Shown: piece by piece, positions 45,953-54,878 of the stretch
How the letters are laid out: every line of letters starts with the position of its first letter
How positions within the stretch are numbered: position 1 is the stretch's first letter
Assembly: GCF_002197845.1 (NCBI RefSeq)
Contig: NZ_NIDE01000014.1
Location: forward strand, 124,001 to 188,000
From: Fimbriiglobus ruber
GTDB taxonomy: Bacteria > Planctomycetota > Planctomycetia > Gemmatales > Gemmataceae
Reading direction: 5' to 3'
Length of the DNA: 64,000 nucleotides
The notes under the pieces: model-generated
Databases searched by the model: none
What the model was told of the DNA's origin: nothing
Seen by the model: only the letters and a program-made list of their open reading frames with translations
Position numbers and translations under genes: made by a program

Positions 45953-47215
45953 TCACTCGCCGCACGCCGCCGCACGTTCCAACAGAAGTGCCTGCTCGCG
46001 GGCATTGCGCGTGAGGGCCGCGGCGCGCTCGAACTCCGCGCGGGCTTCCCGTTTGCGGCCAAGTTTGACGAGGAAGTCGCCCCGAACGCTGGGTAAAAGG
46101 TGGTAGCTCTGGAGCGACGGCTCGCCGGCCAGCGCGTCGACGAGGTCGAGGCCCGCCTGGGGACCGAAGGCCATGGCGATCGCCACCGCGCGGTTCAACT
46201 CCACGATGGGCGAAGGCCGGAGCTGGGCGAGACCTTCGTAGAGCATCGCGATGCGGTTCCAGTCCGTCTCGGCCGCCGTCCGCGCCCGGGCGTGGCAAGC
46301 GGCAATCGCGGCCTGGAGCGCATACGGACCGCGGGCGCCGCCCAGACTCTCGGCCCGGGCGAGCGCGGCGAGGCCGCGGCGGATGAGGAGTTGATCCCAG
46401 AGGGCGCGGTTTTGTTCGAGGAGCAGGATCGGCTCGCCCGTGGCACTCACTCGCGCCCGCGAGCGCGACGCCTGAATTTCCAGGAGGGCGATGAGGCCGT
46501 GCGCCTCCGGCTCTTGCGGTACGAGTTCGGCCAGGATGCGGCCCAGGCGCAACGCGTCTTCGCACAGCGCCGGCCGCATCCAGTCGTCGCCCGAGGTGGC
46601 CGTGTAGCCCTCGTTGAAGACGAGGTAAATCACCTCGAAGACCGACGACAGCCGCTCCGCGAGTTCCGCCCCGCGGGGGACTTCAAAGGGGACTTGTTTT
46701 TCGGTGAGGGTGCGTTTGGCCCGGACGATCCGCTGGGCGATCGTCGGTTCCGACACGAGGAAAGCCCGCGCGATTTCGTCGGTGGTCAAGCCGCCGAGTA
46801 GCCGGAGGGTGAGGGCGACGCGGGCCTCGGTGGAGAGGACCGGGTGGCAGGCCGTGAAGACGAGGCGGAGAAGGTCGTCGCCCACGTCGTCGTCGAGAGC
46901 CGCGTCGAGGTCGGGCGCGGCCGCCGATTGCTGGGCCTCGAACTTGCGGCCGAGTTCTTCCTGCTTGCGCTCGAACCGCTTGTTCCGTCGCACGAGGTCG
47001 ATCGCCCGGTGCTTCGCGGTGGCCATGAGCCAGGCGCCCGGGTTCTGCGGCACGCCCGATTCCGGCCACTGCTCCAGTGCGGCCACGAGGGCGTCGTGCG
47101 CGAGTTCCTCGGCGACCCCCACGTCGCGGACGATCCGCGCGAGGCCGGCGATGAGCCGGGCCGATTCGATCCGCCAGACCGCGTCGATCGCGCGGTGGGT
47201 GTCGGTAGCCGTCAT
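45953..47215 (-). CDS. ECF42-type RNA polymerase sigma factor
   Basis: About 420 residues, long for an ECF factor. Sigma region 2: SARLIAGLARIVRDVGVAEEL, then WLMATAKHRAIDLVRR. Region 4: LTLRLLGGLTTDEIARAFLVSEP with TIAQRIVRAKRTL. A ~220-residue C-terminal helical extension (VFEVIYLVFNEGYTATSG, then ALQAAIAACHARA and RAVAIAMAFGP) is the TPR-like SnoaL-free tail of the ECF42 group. These usually sit beside a DGPF/YCII-type protein; none is seen here. ATG 47215 is taken over GTG 47221. The tail may sense the signal in place of an anti-sigma factor. Confidence 0.87.
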   Translation of the reverse strand: MTATDTHRAIDAVWRIESARLIAGLARIVRDVGVAEELAHDALVAALEQWPESGVPQNPGAWLMATAKHRAIDLVRRNKRFERKQEELGRKFEAQQSAAAPDLDAALDDDVGDDLLRLVFTACHPVLSTEARVALTLRLLGGLTTDEIARAFLVSEPTIAQRIVRAKRTLTEKQVPFEVPRGAELAERLSSVFEVIYLVFNEGYTATSGDDWMRPALCEDALRLGRILAELVPQEPEAHGLIALLEIQASRSRARVSATGEPILLLEQNRALWDQLLIRRGLAALARAESLGGARGPYALQAAIAACHARARTAAETDWNRIAMLYEGLAQLRPSPIVELNRAVAIAMAFGPQAGLDLVDALAGEPSLQSYHLLPSVRGDFLVKLGRKREARAEFERAAALTRNAREQALLLERAAACGE

Positions 47216-47292
47216 GGGCACCGATCAGACCAACTCCGGGCCGCCGGTGCAAGGTGAGCAGGGAGCCATTCGGCGCATCCCCGACCACGTGT

Positions 47293-48225
47293 TCAGGGGC
47301 GCTTGTGGCCGAGGGCCGGCGCGAGCCTGGCGTAACACGTCTTCGCCGCCGCGACGCCGTCGTACCCAGGCTTCCGGCTGATCTGGTTGCTGACCTCGAC
47401 CACCACCGGCCCGCGATAGCCGGCTTCCCGCAACAACTTCGCGTAGAGCGGGTAGTCGGTGCTACCGTCGCCCGGGAGGAGGAATTCGAACTTGTCCGGC
47501 GTACCCTTCGCGTCTTTCAAATGGACCATCGCTGAATGCGGAACGATCGCCGCGATGGTGTCCGCCAATTTCAACCCTTGTAGAACGTAGTGGCTGTAAT
47601 CGTAAACCAATCGCAGCCACGGACTGTTCACCTTGTCGAGAACCCATTTCCCGCCTTCGGGCGTATGGAGAACGCTCTTTACGTGCGGCTTGACTGCGAT
47701 CACCGTCTTCGCGGCTTTGGTAACGTCCGCCCACGCCGTCAGGTGGTCGGCGACCTTTTCCCGCACGTTCTCCCAGTCCTCCGGCTTGCCGCCCAAATTG
47801 GTGACCAACACGGGCGGAGCGCTGGGCGCAAGCGCGTGGCCCAACTCGGCACATGCTTTGAGGGTGTCCAGGTTCGCGGCGTGCGCGGGGTCGGGAGCCG
47901 GCTCGCGGACGCCCACGAGTAGCGAGGAAAGCACCAGGCCGGCGTCAGCCATGCGGTCACGCAACTCGCGGCGGTCGGCCGCCGTTAGCGCTTTCGGGTC
48001 GGCCGGCCAGCCGGGTTGCGGCGCGAATTCGACGCAATCGTACCCGATGGCGATACACGTCTTGAGGTACTCCGCGTTCGACAACGACAACATCCCGTAC
48101 TGCCCGAACCCGAACCGGAACGGCTTGATCGGATCGGCCGCAGGCGCGGCCGGCGTTGACAGGGCGACGGCGGCGAGCCCGGTCGCGGAATCTCGCAGCC
48201 ATTCGCGGCGGTTCTGGTGTGGCAC
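47293..48225 (-). CDS. Exported sugar isomerase/epimerase-like TIM-barrel protein
   Basis: 310 residues from GTG 48225. N-terminus NRREWLRDSATGLAAVALSTPA resembles a twin-arginine signal. The rest is an AP-endonuclease-2/xylose-isomerase-type barrel: FGFGQYGMLSLSNAEYLK, YDCVEFAPQPGWP, LVYDYSHYVLQGL, HSAMVHLKDAKGT and GPVVVEVSNQI, with the metal-binding Glu, Asp and His at strand ends. Planctomycetes carry many such proteins, presumably for sugar turnover outside the cytoplasm. GAAGAGGG lies upstream of the chosen GTG. Confidence 0.83.
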   Translation of the reverse strand: MPHQNRREWLRDSATGLAAVALSTPAAPAADPIKPFRFGFGQYGMLSLSNAEYLKTCIAIGYDCVEFAPQPGWPADPKALTAADRRELRDRMADAGLVLSSLLVGVREPAPDPAHAANLDTLKACAELGHALAPSAPPVLVTNLGGKPEDWENVREKVADHLTAWADVTKAAKTVIAVKPHVKSVLHTPEGGKWVLDKVNSPWLRLVYDYSHYVLQGLKLADTIAAIVPHSAMVHLKDAKGTPDKFEFLLPGDGSTDYPLYAKLLREAGYRGPVVVEVSNQISRKPGYDGVAAAKTCYARLAPALGHKRP

Positions 48226-48357
48226 GGTCGACCCTCTTCGCGGGTGCGGGTGTCGGCGCATTATCGGGGCGGTGATCGGCGTTCGCAATAAACGAGTGGG
48301 ATTGGGCTACCGGTGCCTGGGCATGGTCATCGGGACGGTTCTTGTGGGGTGACGTCT

Positions 48358-48647
48358 TGGGGCTCTGCCCCAAACCCCGCCGGAGGGGTCGAACCCCTCC
48401 GGACCTCCTCACTTGCTCCCGATCCGTGGGTCGATCCCAAGGCGGATCGACCCACGGATCGCTCGCGGGACCGTTTGTTGCCCCAACCGGAACCGAGCGA
48501 ACAGTTGCTGTCTTCCCGCCGCAATCAACCCAGGCCCCTGCGAGCGCCCCGCGGCCGGATCCGCTCTGGGATCCGGCCGCGGGGCGGGAGCAAGTGGGAG
48601 GTCCGGAGGGGTTCGACCCCTCCGGCGGGGTTTGGGGCAGAGCCCCA
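48358..48647. repeat. Nested palindromic element with 62-bp arms
   Basis: Outer arms 48358-48420 and 48586-48647 are complementary over 62 positions with one extra base. Inside, directly next to the arms, are two further perfect hairpins: 48421-48435 with 48446-48460 (15 bp) and 48546-48562 with 48569-48585 (17 bp). About 85 bases in the middle are unpaired. No open frame supports a gene. It could be a small non-autonomous mobile element or a structured RNA. The remaining bases of the 48226-48843 gap hold nothing else. Confidence 0.85.
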
Positions 48648-48843
48648 GGACACCCTCCCAGGAATCCCCGCCGCCCGACTGCTGACGGCCGCTTCGATTG
48701 CTGAACAGAGGGCAAGCCCCTCGGAATTGGGAGGCGGGTCGAAAAAGCCCGGCCCGGCTAACCGGCGGACTGTTCGATTACAAGGGCATTTCTAAGATTC
48801 TCCGTGACCTCTCTGCCACGATTCGTTACGGAGTTCACACCCG

Positions 48844-49923
48844 ATGTCCCTATCCGTCACCCGCCTACTCGGCCTCGGCCTCACCCCCGGGAAGCTCCGC
48901 GGGCTACAACGCATCAGCAATCCGAACGGCACGCTGACGATGGTCGCGACCGATCAGAACAGTTCGATGATGTCGATGATGAAGAAGGCGACCGGCAAAG
49001 AGCCGACTTACGCCGACGTCGTCGACGCCAAGGTCATGCTGTCCCGCGCCCTATCCCCGCACTGCTCCGGCCTGCTGGTCGACGGGTACTACGGGTACTG
49101 GAGCACCGTCGCCGCCCAGGCCGTCCCGTCCAGCACCGGGCTCTTGATCCGCGTCGAGAAGTCCGGCGCCCCGAAGAACAAGGCCGGCGCCCCGCAAGGC
49201 GAAGTCGAAACCGGCTGGGGCGTCGCCAAGATCAAGCGGTGTGGTGCGGACGCCGTCAAGCTGCTCGCCCAGTTCGAGCCGGCCGAATTCGACTCCGCCG
49301 AGCACAACTTCGAATTCACCCGGAAGATGTACGAAGACTGCATCGCCCACGACATCCTCTTCCTGCTGGAACCGATTCACTTCCCGTACAACGGCGAAGA
49401 CGAAAAGAGCCCGAGCAAGATCGCCCGCAAGGCGAGTACGGTCATCGAGTCGGCCCGCATCCTGAGCCGGTACTGCGACATCTTCAAGGCCGAGTTCCCC
49501 GGCACCCCCGGCGTCGAGTCGGACGCCCAGCTGGTGGACAACCTGAAGAAGCTGAACGACGCCTGCGCCAAGCCGTGGGTGCTGCTGTCCGCCGGCGTGG
49601 ACTACCCGCAGTATAAGAAGCAAGTGGAGATGGCGATGAAGGCCGGGGCGAGCGGCATCCTCGGCGGCCGGGCGTTCTGGAAAGAGTTCTTCACGTACAC
49701 CACCCCGGCCGAGCGGCAGAAGTTCGCCGAGACCGAATGCACCAAGCGGGTCCAGGAACTCGACGCGATTGTCAAGAGCGGCACCCCCTGGTTCGCCAAG
49801 TACGGGTACACCTCCAACGAACTGCACGAGTTGCGGGCGGCCGAAGGCTGGCACGCCCGGTACGGCGGGGGCACGGTCGCCACGACCGGCCCGGTCAAGG
49901 TCGACCCGAACGCCGTGTATTGA
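48844..49923 (+). CDS. LacD-like tagatose/fructose bisphosphate aldolase (class I type)
   Basis: 359 residues. The start KLRGLQRISNPNGTLTMVATDQ matches the LacD family; a TIM barrel follows with GLLVDGYYGYWS, LLEPIHFPYN, WVLLSAGVDYPQYKKQVEMA and GASGILGGRAFWKE. LacD enzymes split tagatose-1,6-bisphosphate into triose phosphates through a lysine Schiff base. GGAG lies 11-12 bases before ATG 48844. Slightly longer than the typical ~325 residues, with an extra C-terminal tail. No sugar genes are adjacent, so the in vivo sugar is open. Confidence 0.82.
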   Translation: MSLSVTRLLGLGLTPGKLRGLQRISNPNGTLTMVATDQNSSMMSMMKKATGKEPTYADVVDAKVMLSRALSPHCSGLLVDGYYGYWSTVAAQAVPSSTGLLIRVEKSGAPKNKAGAPQGEVETGWGVAKIKRCGADAVKLLAQFEPAEFDSAEHNFEFTRKMYEDCIAHDILFLLEPIHFPYNGEDEKSPSKIARKASTVIESARILSRYCDIFKAEFPGTPGVESDAQLVDNLKKLNDACAKPWVLLSAGVDYPQYKKQVEMAMKAGASGILGGRAFWKEFFTYTTPAERQKFAETECTKRVQELDAIVKSGTPWFAKYGYTSNELHELRAAEGWHARYGGGTVATTGPVKVDPNAVY

Positions 49924-50117
49924 TCTGTTTTCGTAATCACTGGATCTGGCGAGCGGGGGGACGTAAGTCCCCTGATTCTCCGAACTAAGTCCCCTGATTC
50001 TCTGAACTGACTCCTACGTCCACTTCACCCTGACCCGGTGACGCACGTTCCTGAATCAAAGACGCGCGTCACCAGGGCACCAAGAATCAGGGGACTCACG
50101 TCCCCCGCTCGCCTTCT

Positions 50118-50432
50118 TTATGGCACTATGACTGTATGCCCGGCGTGGGCCGTATGTCGCCCGCCGAGCGCGAGGTGATGTTCGCGCTCGCGGCGGTGGT
50201 GGTGGTACGCCAGGCCGACGAACGCGATGCCCAGCCCGATGACAGCCGTCGCCGTCAGGAACACGAGCGCGAAGAGCAGGGGCGCATCCATCTGCGAGAG
50301 GTGAACCACTACGGGTTGGCCCTCGGGCGTGTGGGCCCGCTCCATCGTATACCGCTGGCCGATTCCGATCGCGGTCAGGCCGAGGCCGATCAACGCCCCG
50401 CACGCGATGATCGCGCCGCACAAAGCACGCAT
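50118..50432 (-). CDS. Small membrane protein, two helices
   Basis: 104 residues from ATG 50432 with GGAGAC seven bases upstream. Two predicted membrane helices: ALCGAIIACGALIGLGLTAI and LLFALVFLTATAVIGLGIAFV, with a ~30-residue loop between. The C-terminus is His/Arg-rich (YHHHRREREHHLALGGRH), a possible metal-binding tail. Function unknown. It lies 53 bases downstream of another small membrane protein gene. Confidence 0.68.
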   Translation of the reverse strand: MRALCGAIIACGALIGLGLTAIGIGQRYTMERAHTPEGQPVVVHLSQMDAPLLFALVFLTATAVIGLGIAFVGLAYHHHRREREHHLALGGRHTAHAGHTVIVP

Positions 50433-50485
50433 GGTCGTCTCCTTCGGGAGATAAAAGTATGAGGGTGAGTCGTTCGCCCGCGCGG

Positions 50486-50647
50486 TTATTGCCCGACCAT
50501 TCTCAGGCACCCGCCGAAGACGAGCAGGATGCCGGCCAGGATGATGAATATGCTGCTGCACCCGCACCCCGGGTACGCCCCGTATTGACCGCTCGGCCCC
50601 ATCCGGCCGAAGAAGTCGCCGCCGCCCAGTCCGCCGTCCGTACTCAT
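50486..50647 (-). CDS. Very small Gly-rich single-helix membrane protein
   Basis: 53 residues, MSTDGGLGGGDFFGRMGPSG, then YPGCGCSS and the membrane helix IFIILAGILLVFGGC. GGAGG stands 7 bases before ATG 50647. Forms a pair with the following membrane protein gene (50118-50432). The Cys-x-Cys before the helix could be lipidated or bind metal. Function unknown. Confidence 0.65.
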   Translation of the reverse strand: MSTDGGLGGGDFFGRMGPSGQYGAYPGCGCSSIFIILAGILLVFGGCLRMVGQ

Positions 50648-50706
50648 CGCCGGTCCTCCGTCTGTCAGGTGTGTTCGGTCGGAAATTCCGCCCGTAAATC
50701 ATTCCC

Positions 50707-51495
50707 TCACCGCCGAGGGGGTGTGATTCGTCCTTCGTCGAATGCCTTCTTCGCGGCCCGTGCTTTGGGCGCCCACGCGGTCAGGTTCTGCACCCGGTGT
50801 TCGTCGCTCGGGTGGTCCGAAAGAAACTCCGGTGGGCCGTTGTGAGCTTGCGTCATCCGCTTCCAGAACGCGACCGCCCGGTCCGGGTCGTACCCGGCGA
50901 ACGCCATGATGAAGACGCCGATGTGGTCGGCCTCGGATTCTTGCATCCGACTGTACGAAAGTTTCTGGAACACGTTCCCGCCGGCGCGCTCACGGGCGAG
51001 CCGTTCGCTGGAGTGGTGGGCCTGCGCGTGGGCCATTTCGTGCGCGAGGACGGCGGCCACCGCGTCGTCGTCGTTCCGGAGAAAGCTCAGGATGCCGGTG
51101 AACACGAAGATCTTCCCGGCCGGCAGGCAAAACGCGTTCACCTGTTTGTCCCGGATCACGTTCGCTTCCCAATCGAAGCGGTACCCGCGGACCCGCAATT
51201 CGATCTCGCGCTGAAGCGGCTCAATGTCGGCCGCTTCCTTCAACCGGTCGACGATACGGCGGACGCGGGTCGTCTCCGGGCTGTCGGCCGAGAGGACGCG
51301 GTCGCCGTACTCGGACATCACCTCTTCGTAAGACTGGTGGCCGAGCGCCAGTTCCTGTTTCGGGTTGAGGGCGAGCGGCTGCTCGCGGCCGCCCGGTCCG
51401 GCAGTCTGGTCGGCGCCAGGGACGCCAATCCGCCCACACCCCGCCGCCATTCCTGCGCAAATCATTGCCAGTCCGAGCGCACGCCACTGCTGCAT
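50707..51495 (-). CDS. M48-family metallopeptidase lipoprotein
   Basis: 262 residues from ATG 51495 (GGGAGA upstream). Lipobox MAAGC at residues 15-19 gives a lipid-anchored periplasmic protein. The zinc site HEMAH is in AAVLAHEMAHAQAHHSSER, the third ligand Glu in QESEADHIGVFIM. The layout (GKIFVFTGILSFLRNDD before the site, HPSDEHRVQNL after) is that of BepA/LoiP-like M48 peptidases, which degrade or help assemble envelope proteins. Confidence 0.9.
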   Translation of the reverse strand: MQQWRALGLAMICAGMAAGCGRIGVPGADQTAGPGGREQPLALNPKQELALGHQSYEEVMSEYGDRVLSADSPETTRVRRIVDRLKEAADIEPLQREIELRVRGYRFDWEANVIRDKQVNAFCLPAGKIFVFTGILSFLRNDDDAVAAVLAHEMAHAQAHHSSERLARERAGGNVFQKLSYSRMQESEADHIGVFIMAFAGYDPDRAVAFWKRMTQAHNGPPEFLSDHPSDEHRVQNLTAWAPKARAAKKAFDEGRITPPRR

Positions 51496-52040
51496 TCGAG
51501 GCATTCTCCCGCGCACGTCGAACATGGGCCGAGGTCTCCGATCGCGGACTCTTCAAAAGAATCAGCCGCAACGAAAGCCGATTCGGGCCTCTCGCATCGC
51601 GGGAACGGCCGAACGGCTTTCGCGTCAAAACGAATCACTGCCGGCTAAACCGACCGGCGTACTGCACGCAAGGAAATCGAGCGGACAAGCCGATGCGAGT
51701 TGTCTGCGACGAAAGTGGTTGGCAAGTTCTATGCCGAGAGCATGGGACGCTCGCCGGGGCGAGCGGATAAGAAGTGCGCGCTTATCGGGCGCCGTAGATC
51801 TTCGATTGTCCGGCGTCCGGGGGGGTGGTCAGGACGGCCGGGGCGACTTCGTCTGTCGGCTTCTTCTTTTGCGATTACCCCATGGCGAGTACGTCCTGAA
51901 TCACGGGTTGCCCGTATCTGGCCCCGTCGGTCAGAACCCCAAAGTTCAGCAGAATCATGGATTCGCTGCCTCCCGTGAGGTGTGGCCGAACAACACCGTC
52001 GTCTGGAGATTCGAATCGCACCCGTCACGCCGAGATCGCA
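51496..52040. other. Intergenic gap
   Basis: No gene, repeat or RNA recognised. Confidence 0.4.
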
Positions 52041-53057
52041 TCATTCGAGCCCCAGGATGCGCCGCGCATTCCCCGAATAGACCTTCTCCAAAACGTCTCT
52101 TGGTAAATCTAGACCGCGTAGCGTTACCTGCGGCCCTTCCCCCTCCCCCGGAGTGAAGTCCGGATCAGAAATGGGACTCGGTCCCGTCCAGGCGCTTTCC
52201 CATAAGGTCCGCTGGCACCAGTACCGGCTGACATAGTGTTCTCGGACGTGCGTGTGCGCGGTGACCAGATCGGACCCGAACAGAAAACGGTCGGGGTGGC
52301 GGCAGACCAGCGAACGAACGGCATCGCGGTGGCGCGAAACCTCACGCACCTGCCACTTCGTCGCGCTGGTGTCGAAATGAAGTTGGGGGAATTCCTCCAG
52401 CAACTGCTCGAGATGATCGGGGTGTTCCGGGTCGCCGCCCATGTGTGCGCCGATCCAGGTCATTTCCGGGAATAGCCGAATCATTTTCCGGAGCGGCAGG
52501 TACTGATCGGCCTTCGTGCCGAACTTCCCCACGTCCTGGTATGTGTGCGCCCACCAGGAATCGGGGTCGCCGACGTGGACCATGACGACGCGAATTCCGG
52601 CTGACCGGGCGCGCGTCAGCGCCTCGATGCGCCACGGCGTGTCGAGCAACAGACCTCGATCCCGTCCGCGCGGCGCGGCCCAGAGTTTGACGATTTCAAT
52701 GCCCGCCTGGAGGAACAGGTCGAGAGTGCGGTACGCGGCGTCGTCCGGTTCGTCCGGCTTCTTCGTAATCATCCCGTTGAAGGAGATGGCTCGCCCCAAT
52801 CGCTCTCGGAGCGGTGCGATGTCTTGTGGTGGGCACATACTGTACGTTCGAGCGATACCTAATTCGGTCGCCGTCGCGAGCATCAACTCCGCCGCGTTCG
52901 ATACCCAGCTGGCCGGTTCATCGGTCTTCTCGACTGGGTTAGTCATCGTGACGTGGGCATGAATGTCGATAATCGGCGGACCGGAATACCCGAGGTGTTC
53001 GCGTTGGCCGAAGTCTTGCCCGGTCACGTTGTATTCGGGGAGCGGATTGCTGTTCAT
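52041..53057 (-). CDS. Amidohydrolase-family protein (ACMSD-like)
   Basis: 338 residues. Metal site: HxH in PIIDIHAHVTM near residue 32, later IGAHMGGDPEH with a metal His, and DRFLFGSDLVTAH with the Asp at the end of the barrel. The layout is that of Amidohydro_2 (ACMSD/resorcylate decarboxylase-like) enzymes. Inserts GAPRGRDRGLLLD-like and SRYWCQRTLWESAW suggest a distinct subgroup. No signal peptide. AGGAA precedes ATG 53057. Substrate unknown; stands alone. Confidence 0.85.
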   Translation of the reverse strand: MNSNPLPEYNVTGQDFGQREHLGYSGPPIIDIHAHVTMTNPVEKTDEPASWVSNAAELMLATATELGIARTYSMCPPQDIAPLRERLGRAISFNGMITKKPDEPDDAAYRTLDLFLQAGIEIVKLWAAPRGRDRGLLLDTPWRIEALTRARSAGIRVVMVHVGDPDSWWAHTYQDVGKFGTKADQYLPLRKMIRLFPEMTWIGAHMGGDPEHPDHLEQLLEEFPQLHFDTSATKWQVREVSRHRDAVRSLVCRHPDRFLFGSDLVTAHTHVREHYVSRYWCQRTLWESAWTGPSPISDPDFTPGEGEGPQVTLRGLDLPRDVLEKVYSGNARRILGLE

Positions 53058-53469
53058 CGCATTTCCTGTGGATAGCGAGGCGTACCACGGATTCTACGCA
53101 TCGGTCTCGACAGCACTAGAAACTCCCGACCAAGGGCTTGAGTACGATCGCTTCCCACAAGGACGGACTCCTTGTGATTCATTGGGAGGTCAGCGAAAAT
53201 CTTCGCGGCTACTGGCTACTGAACCTGATCCGGGAACACACAGATAGGGAGCGGGAGAACCGTCTTCATTCGATGAAAGGACTTTGAGCCGGGCAAGCCG
53301 CGGGAGATCGAAGGTCGAAGTCGAACTCGGGCGGACCGCGGTAATCGCCTACCAGGATGTCAACGCGACTCCCTGACCCATCGAACCAACGGCTGAAGCA
53401 GACAGATGATAACCTGCTGGACGCTGATGCACAAATTTCCGTGCGCGCACAGTGCGGCCTGACTCCCCG
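53058..53469. other. Intergenic gap
   Basis: Nothing recognised. Confidence 0.4.
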
Positions 53470-54354
53470 TTACGTCCCCCTCCTCCGACGGTCGCGGAGG
53501 CGGAAGAAGCGCAGGAGGGCGTCGAAGTGGTTGCCGCCCGTGTCCACGTCGATCAGGTCGACCTGGGCGGCCCGTGCGAGGCGGGTGAATGTGGCCCGGC
53601 GGTCTCGCGCCCGCGCGGCGAAGGCGTCCCGGAACGACCGGCTGCCCGCGTCGATCACGACCTGCCGCCCGGTCTCCGCGTCTTCCAACCGGACCAGTCC
53701 AGCCGCCGGCCAGTCTTGCTCGCGGGGGTCGGTGGTGCGGACGGCGATCAGGTCGTGTCGCCGGGCGGCGCGGTTGAAGCTGTCCGTGAAGTTGTCGCCG
53801 AGGAAGTCGCTGAACAGGAATACGATCGCCCGCCGGCGGTGGACCCGGTTGAGGTAGTCGAGGGCGGCAGCTAAGTCGGTCCCCTTGCGGGTCGGCTCGA
53901 AGAACAGCACGTCGCGGAGAACCCGGAGCGCGTGCCGCGGGCCCTTCCCGGGCGGGACGTACCGCTCGACGCGGTCGGTGAAGCCGAGCAGGCCGACGCG
54001 GTCGTTGTGCGTGACCGCGGCGAACGCGAGGACGGCCGCCAACTCGGCCGCGGCCGTTCGCTTGGTGACGCTCCCGGTCCCGAACCGCTGGCTGGCGGAC
54101 AGGTCGACCATCAGCACGAGTGTTAGCTCGCGCTCCTCGGCGTACCGCTTCACGAACGGGTGCCCCATCCGCGCGGTCACGTTCCAGTCGATCGACCGGA
54201 CTTCGTCCCCCGGCTGGTACTCGCGGACTTCCTCGAACGACAGCCCGGCCCCCTTGAACGCCGACCGGTACTCACCCCCGAGCAGCGTGCGGACGGCCCG
54301 CCGCGCGCGAAGCTGCAGTCGCCGTACCTGTCGCATCACTTCGGCCGGGAGCAT
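53470..54354 (-). CDS. DUF58 protein with vWA-like fold
   Basis: 294 residues. The DUF58 signature FKGAGLSFEEVREYQPGDEVR then IDWNVTARMG is complete, followed by a von Willebrand A-like domain with MIDAS-type LMVDLSASQRFG. Members are usually encoded with MoxR ATPases and membrane vWA proteins and act as assembly or chaperone modules; no moxR is visible here, so it may stand apart or belong to a cluster elsewhere. Confidence 0.9.
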   Translation of the reverse strand: MLPAEVMRQVRRLQLRARRAVRTLLGGEYRSAFKGAGLSFEEVREYQPGDEVRSIDWNVTARMGHPFVKRYAEERELTLVLMVDLSASQRFGTGSVTKRTAAAELAAVLAFAAVTHNDRVGLLGFTDRVERYVPPGKGPRHALRVLRDVLFFEPTRKGTDLAAALDYLNRVHRRRAIVFLFSDFLGDNFTDSFNRAARRHDLIAVRTTDPREQDWPAAGLVRLEDAETGRQVVIDAGSRSFRDAFAARARDRRATFTRLARAAQVDLIDVDTGGNHFDALLRFFRLRDRRRRGT

Positions 54355-54878
54355 GTCGTCCTCGTATCAGCCCGTGCCGGGGTGCGGAGAATCAACCGCG
54401 TTCCCGGCTGTGAGGAGACATGATATCCCCAGCGTCCTCGCCCCGCATGCTTCGGGGGTAACTTCTCAAAAACCCTCGAACGTCAGAATCGCGCGGGGGG
54501 TGCCCAGCCAAACAGGACGCCCCAAGAAGCCCGGCACGCTTGATCCGGTTGACGAACGACTGCTGCCACGACGCGCGGGGGTGCGCAGCCGAACAGGGAG
54601 TCCGGCGGTGTCGAGAGTTTCAATGGACATCTATATCGTGATGAACGACAATGATTCGTACCGCCAGCGACAATTAGAGAGTCACCGCAAGTCGTACCGT
54701 GGGCGGCCGGTTTTTCGCCCTAATCGTCTTCAGCATAGGGTGTAAGACGATTAGGGCGAAAAACCTTGCTCGGAGTTACCTTGAGGGGGTAATTGTCGCT
54801 GATCGGGGAAAGTCATTGTCGCCAATCATTCCGGCTTAGGGGTACGTACCCGGGAATGTCTGCCAGTGTTATTGGCTT
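54355..54878. other. Intergenic gap with a MITE-like element
   Basis: Contains no supported gene; the MITE-like palindromic element at 54646-54821 is the only structure seen. Confidence 0.4.
54646..54821. repeat. MITE-like palindromic element
   Basis: Outer ends CGACAATGA (54646-54654) and TCATTGTCG (54813-54821); second pair AGCGACAATTA (54666-54676) and its complement (54790-54800); centre a perfect 22-bp hairpin at 54709-54730 / 54744-54765. The repeated GCGACAAT boxes resemble ends of some IS21-type elements, so it may be a non-autonomous derivative. Confidence 0.55.

Noticed and set aside
48358-48647. Simple transcription terminator
   Set aside because: Far too large and complex, with two inner stems and long arms, and no T-run.
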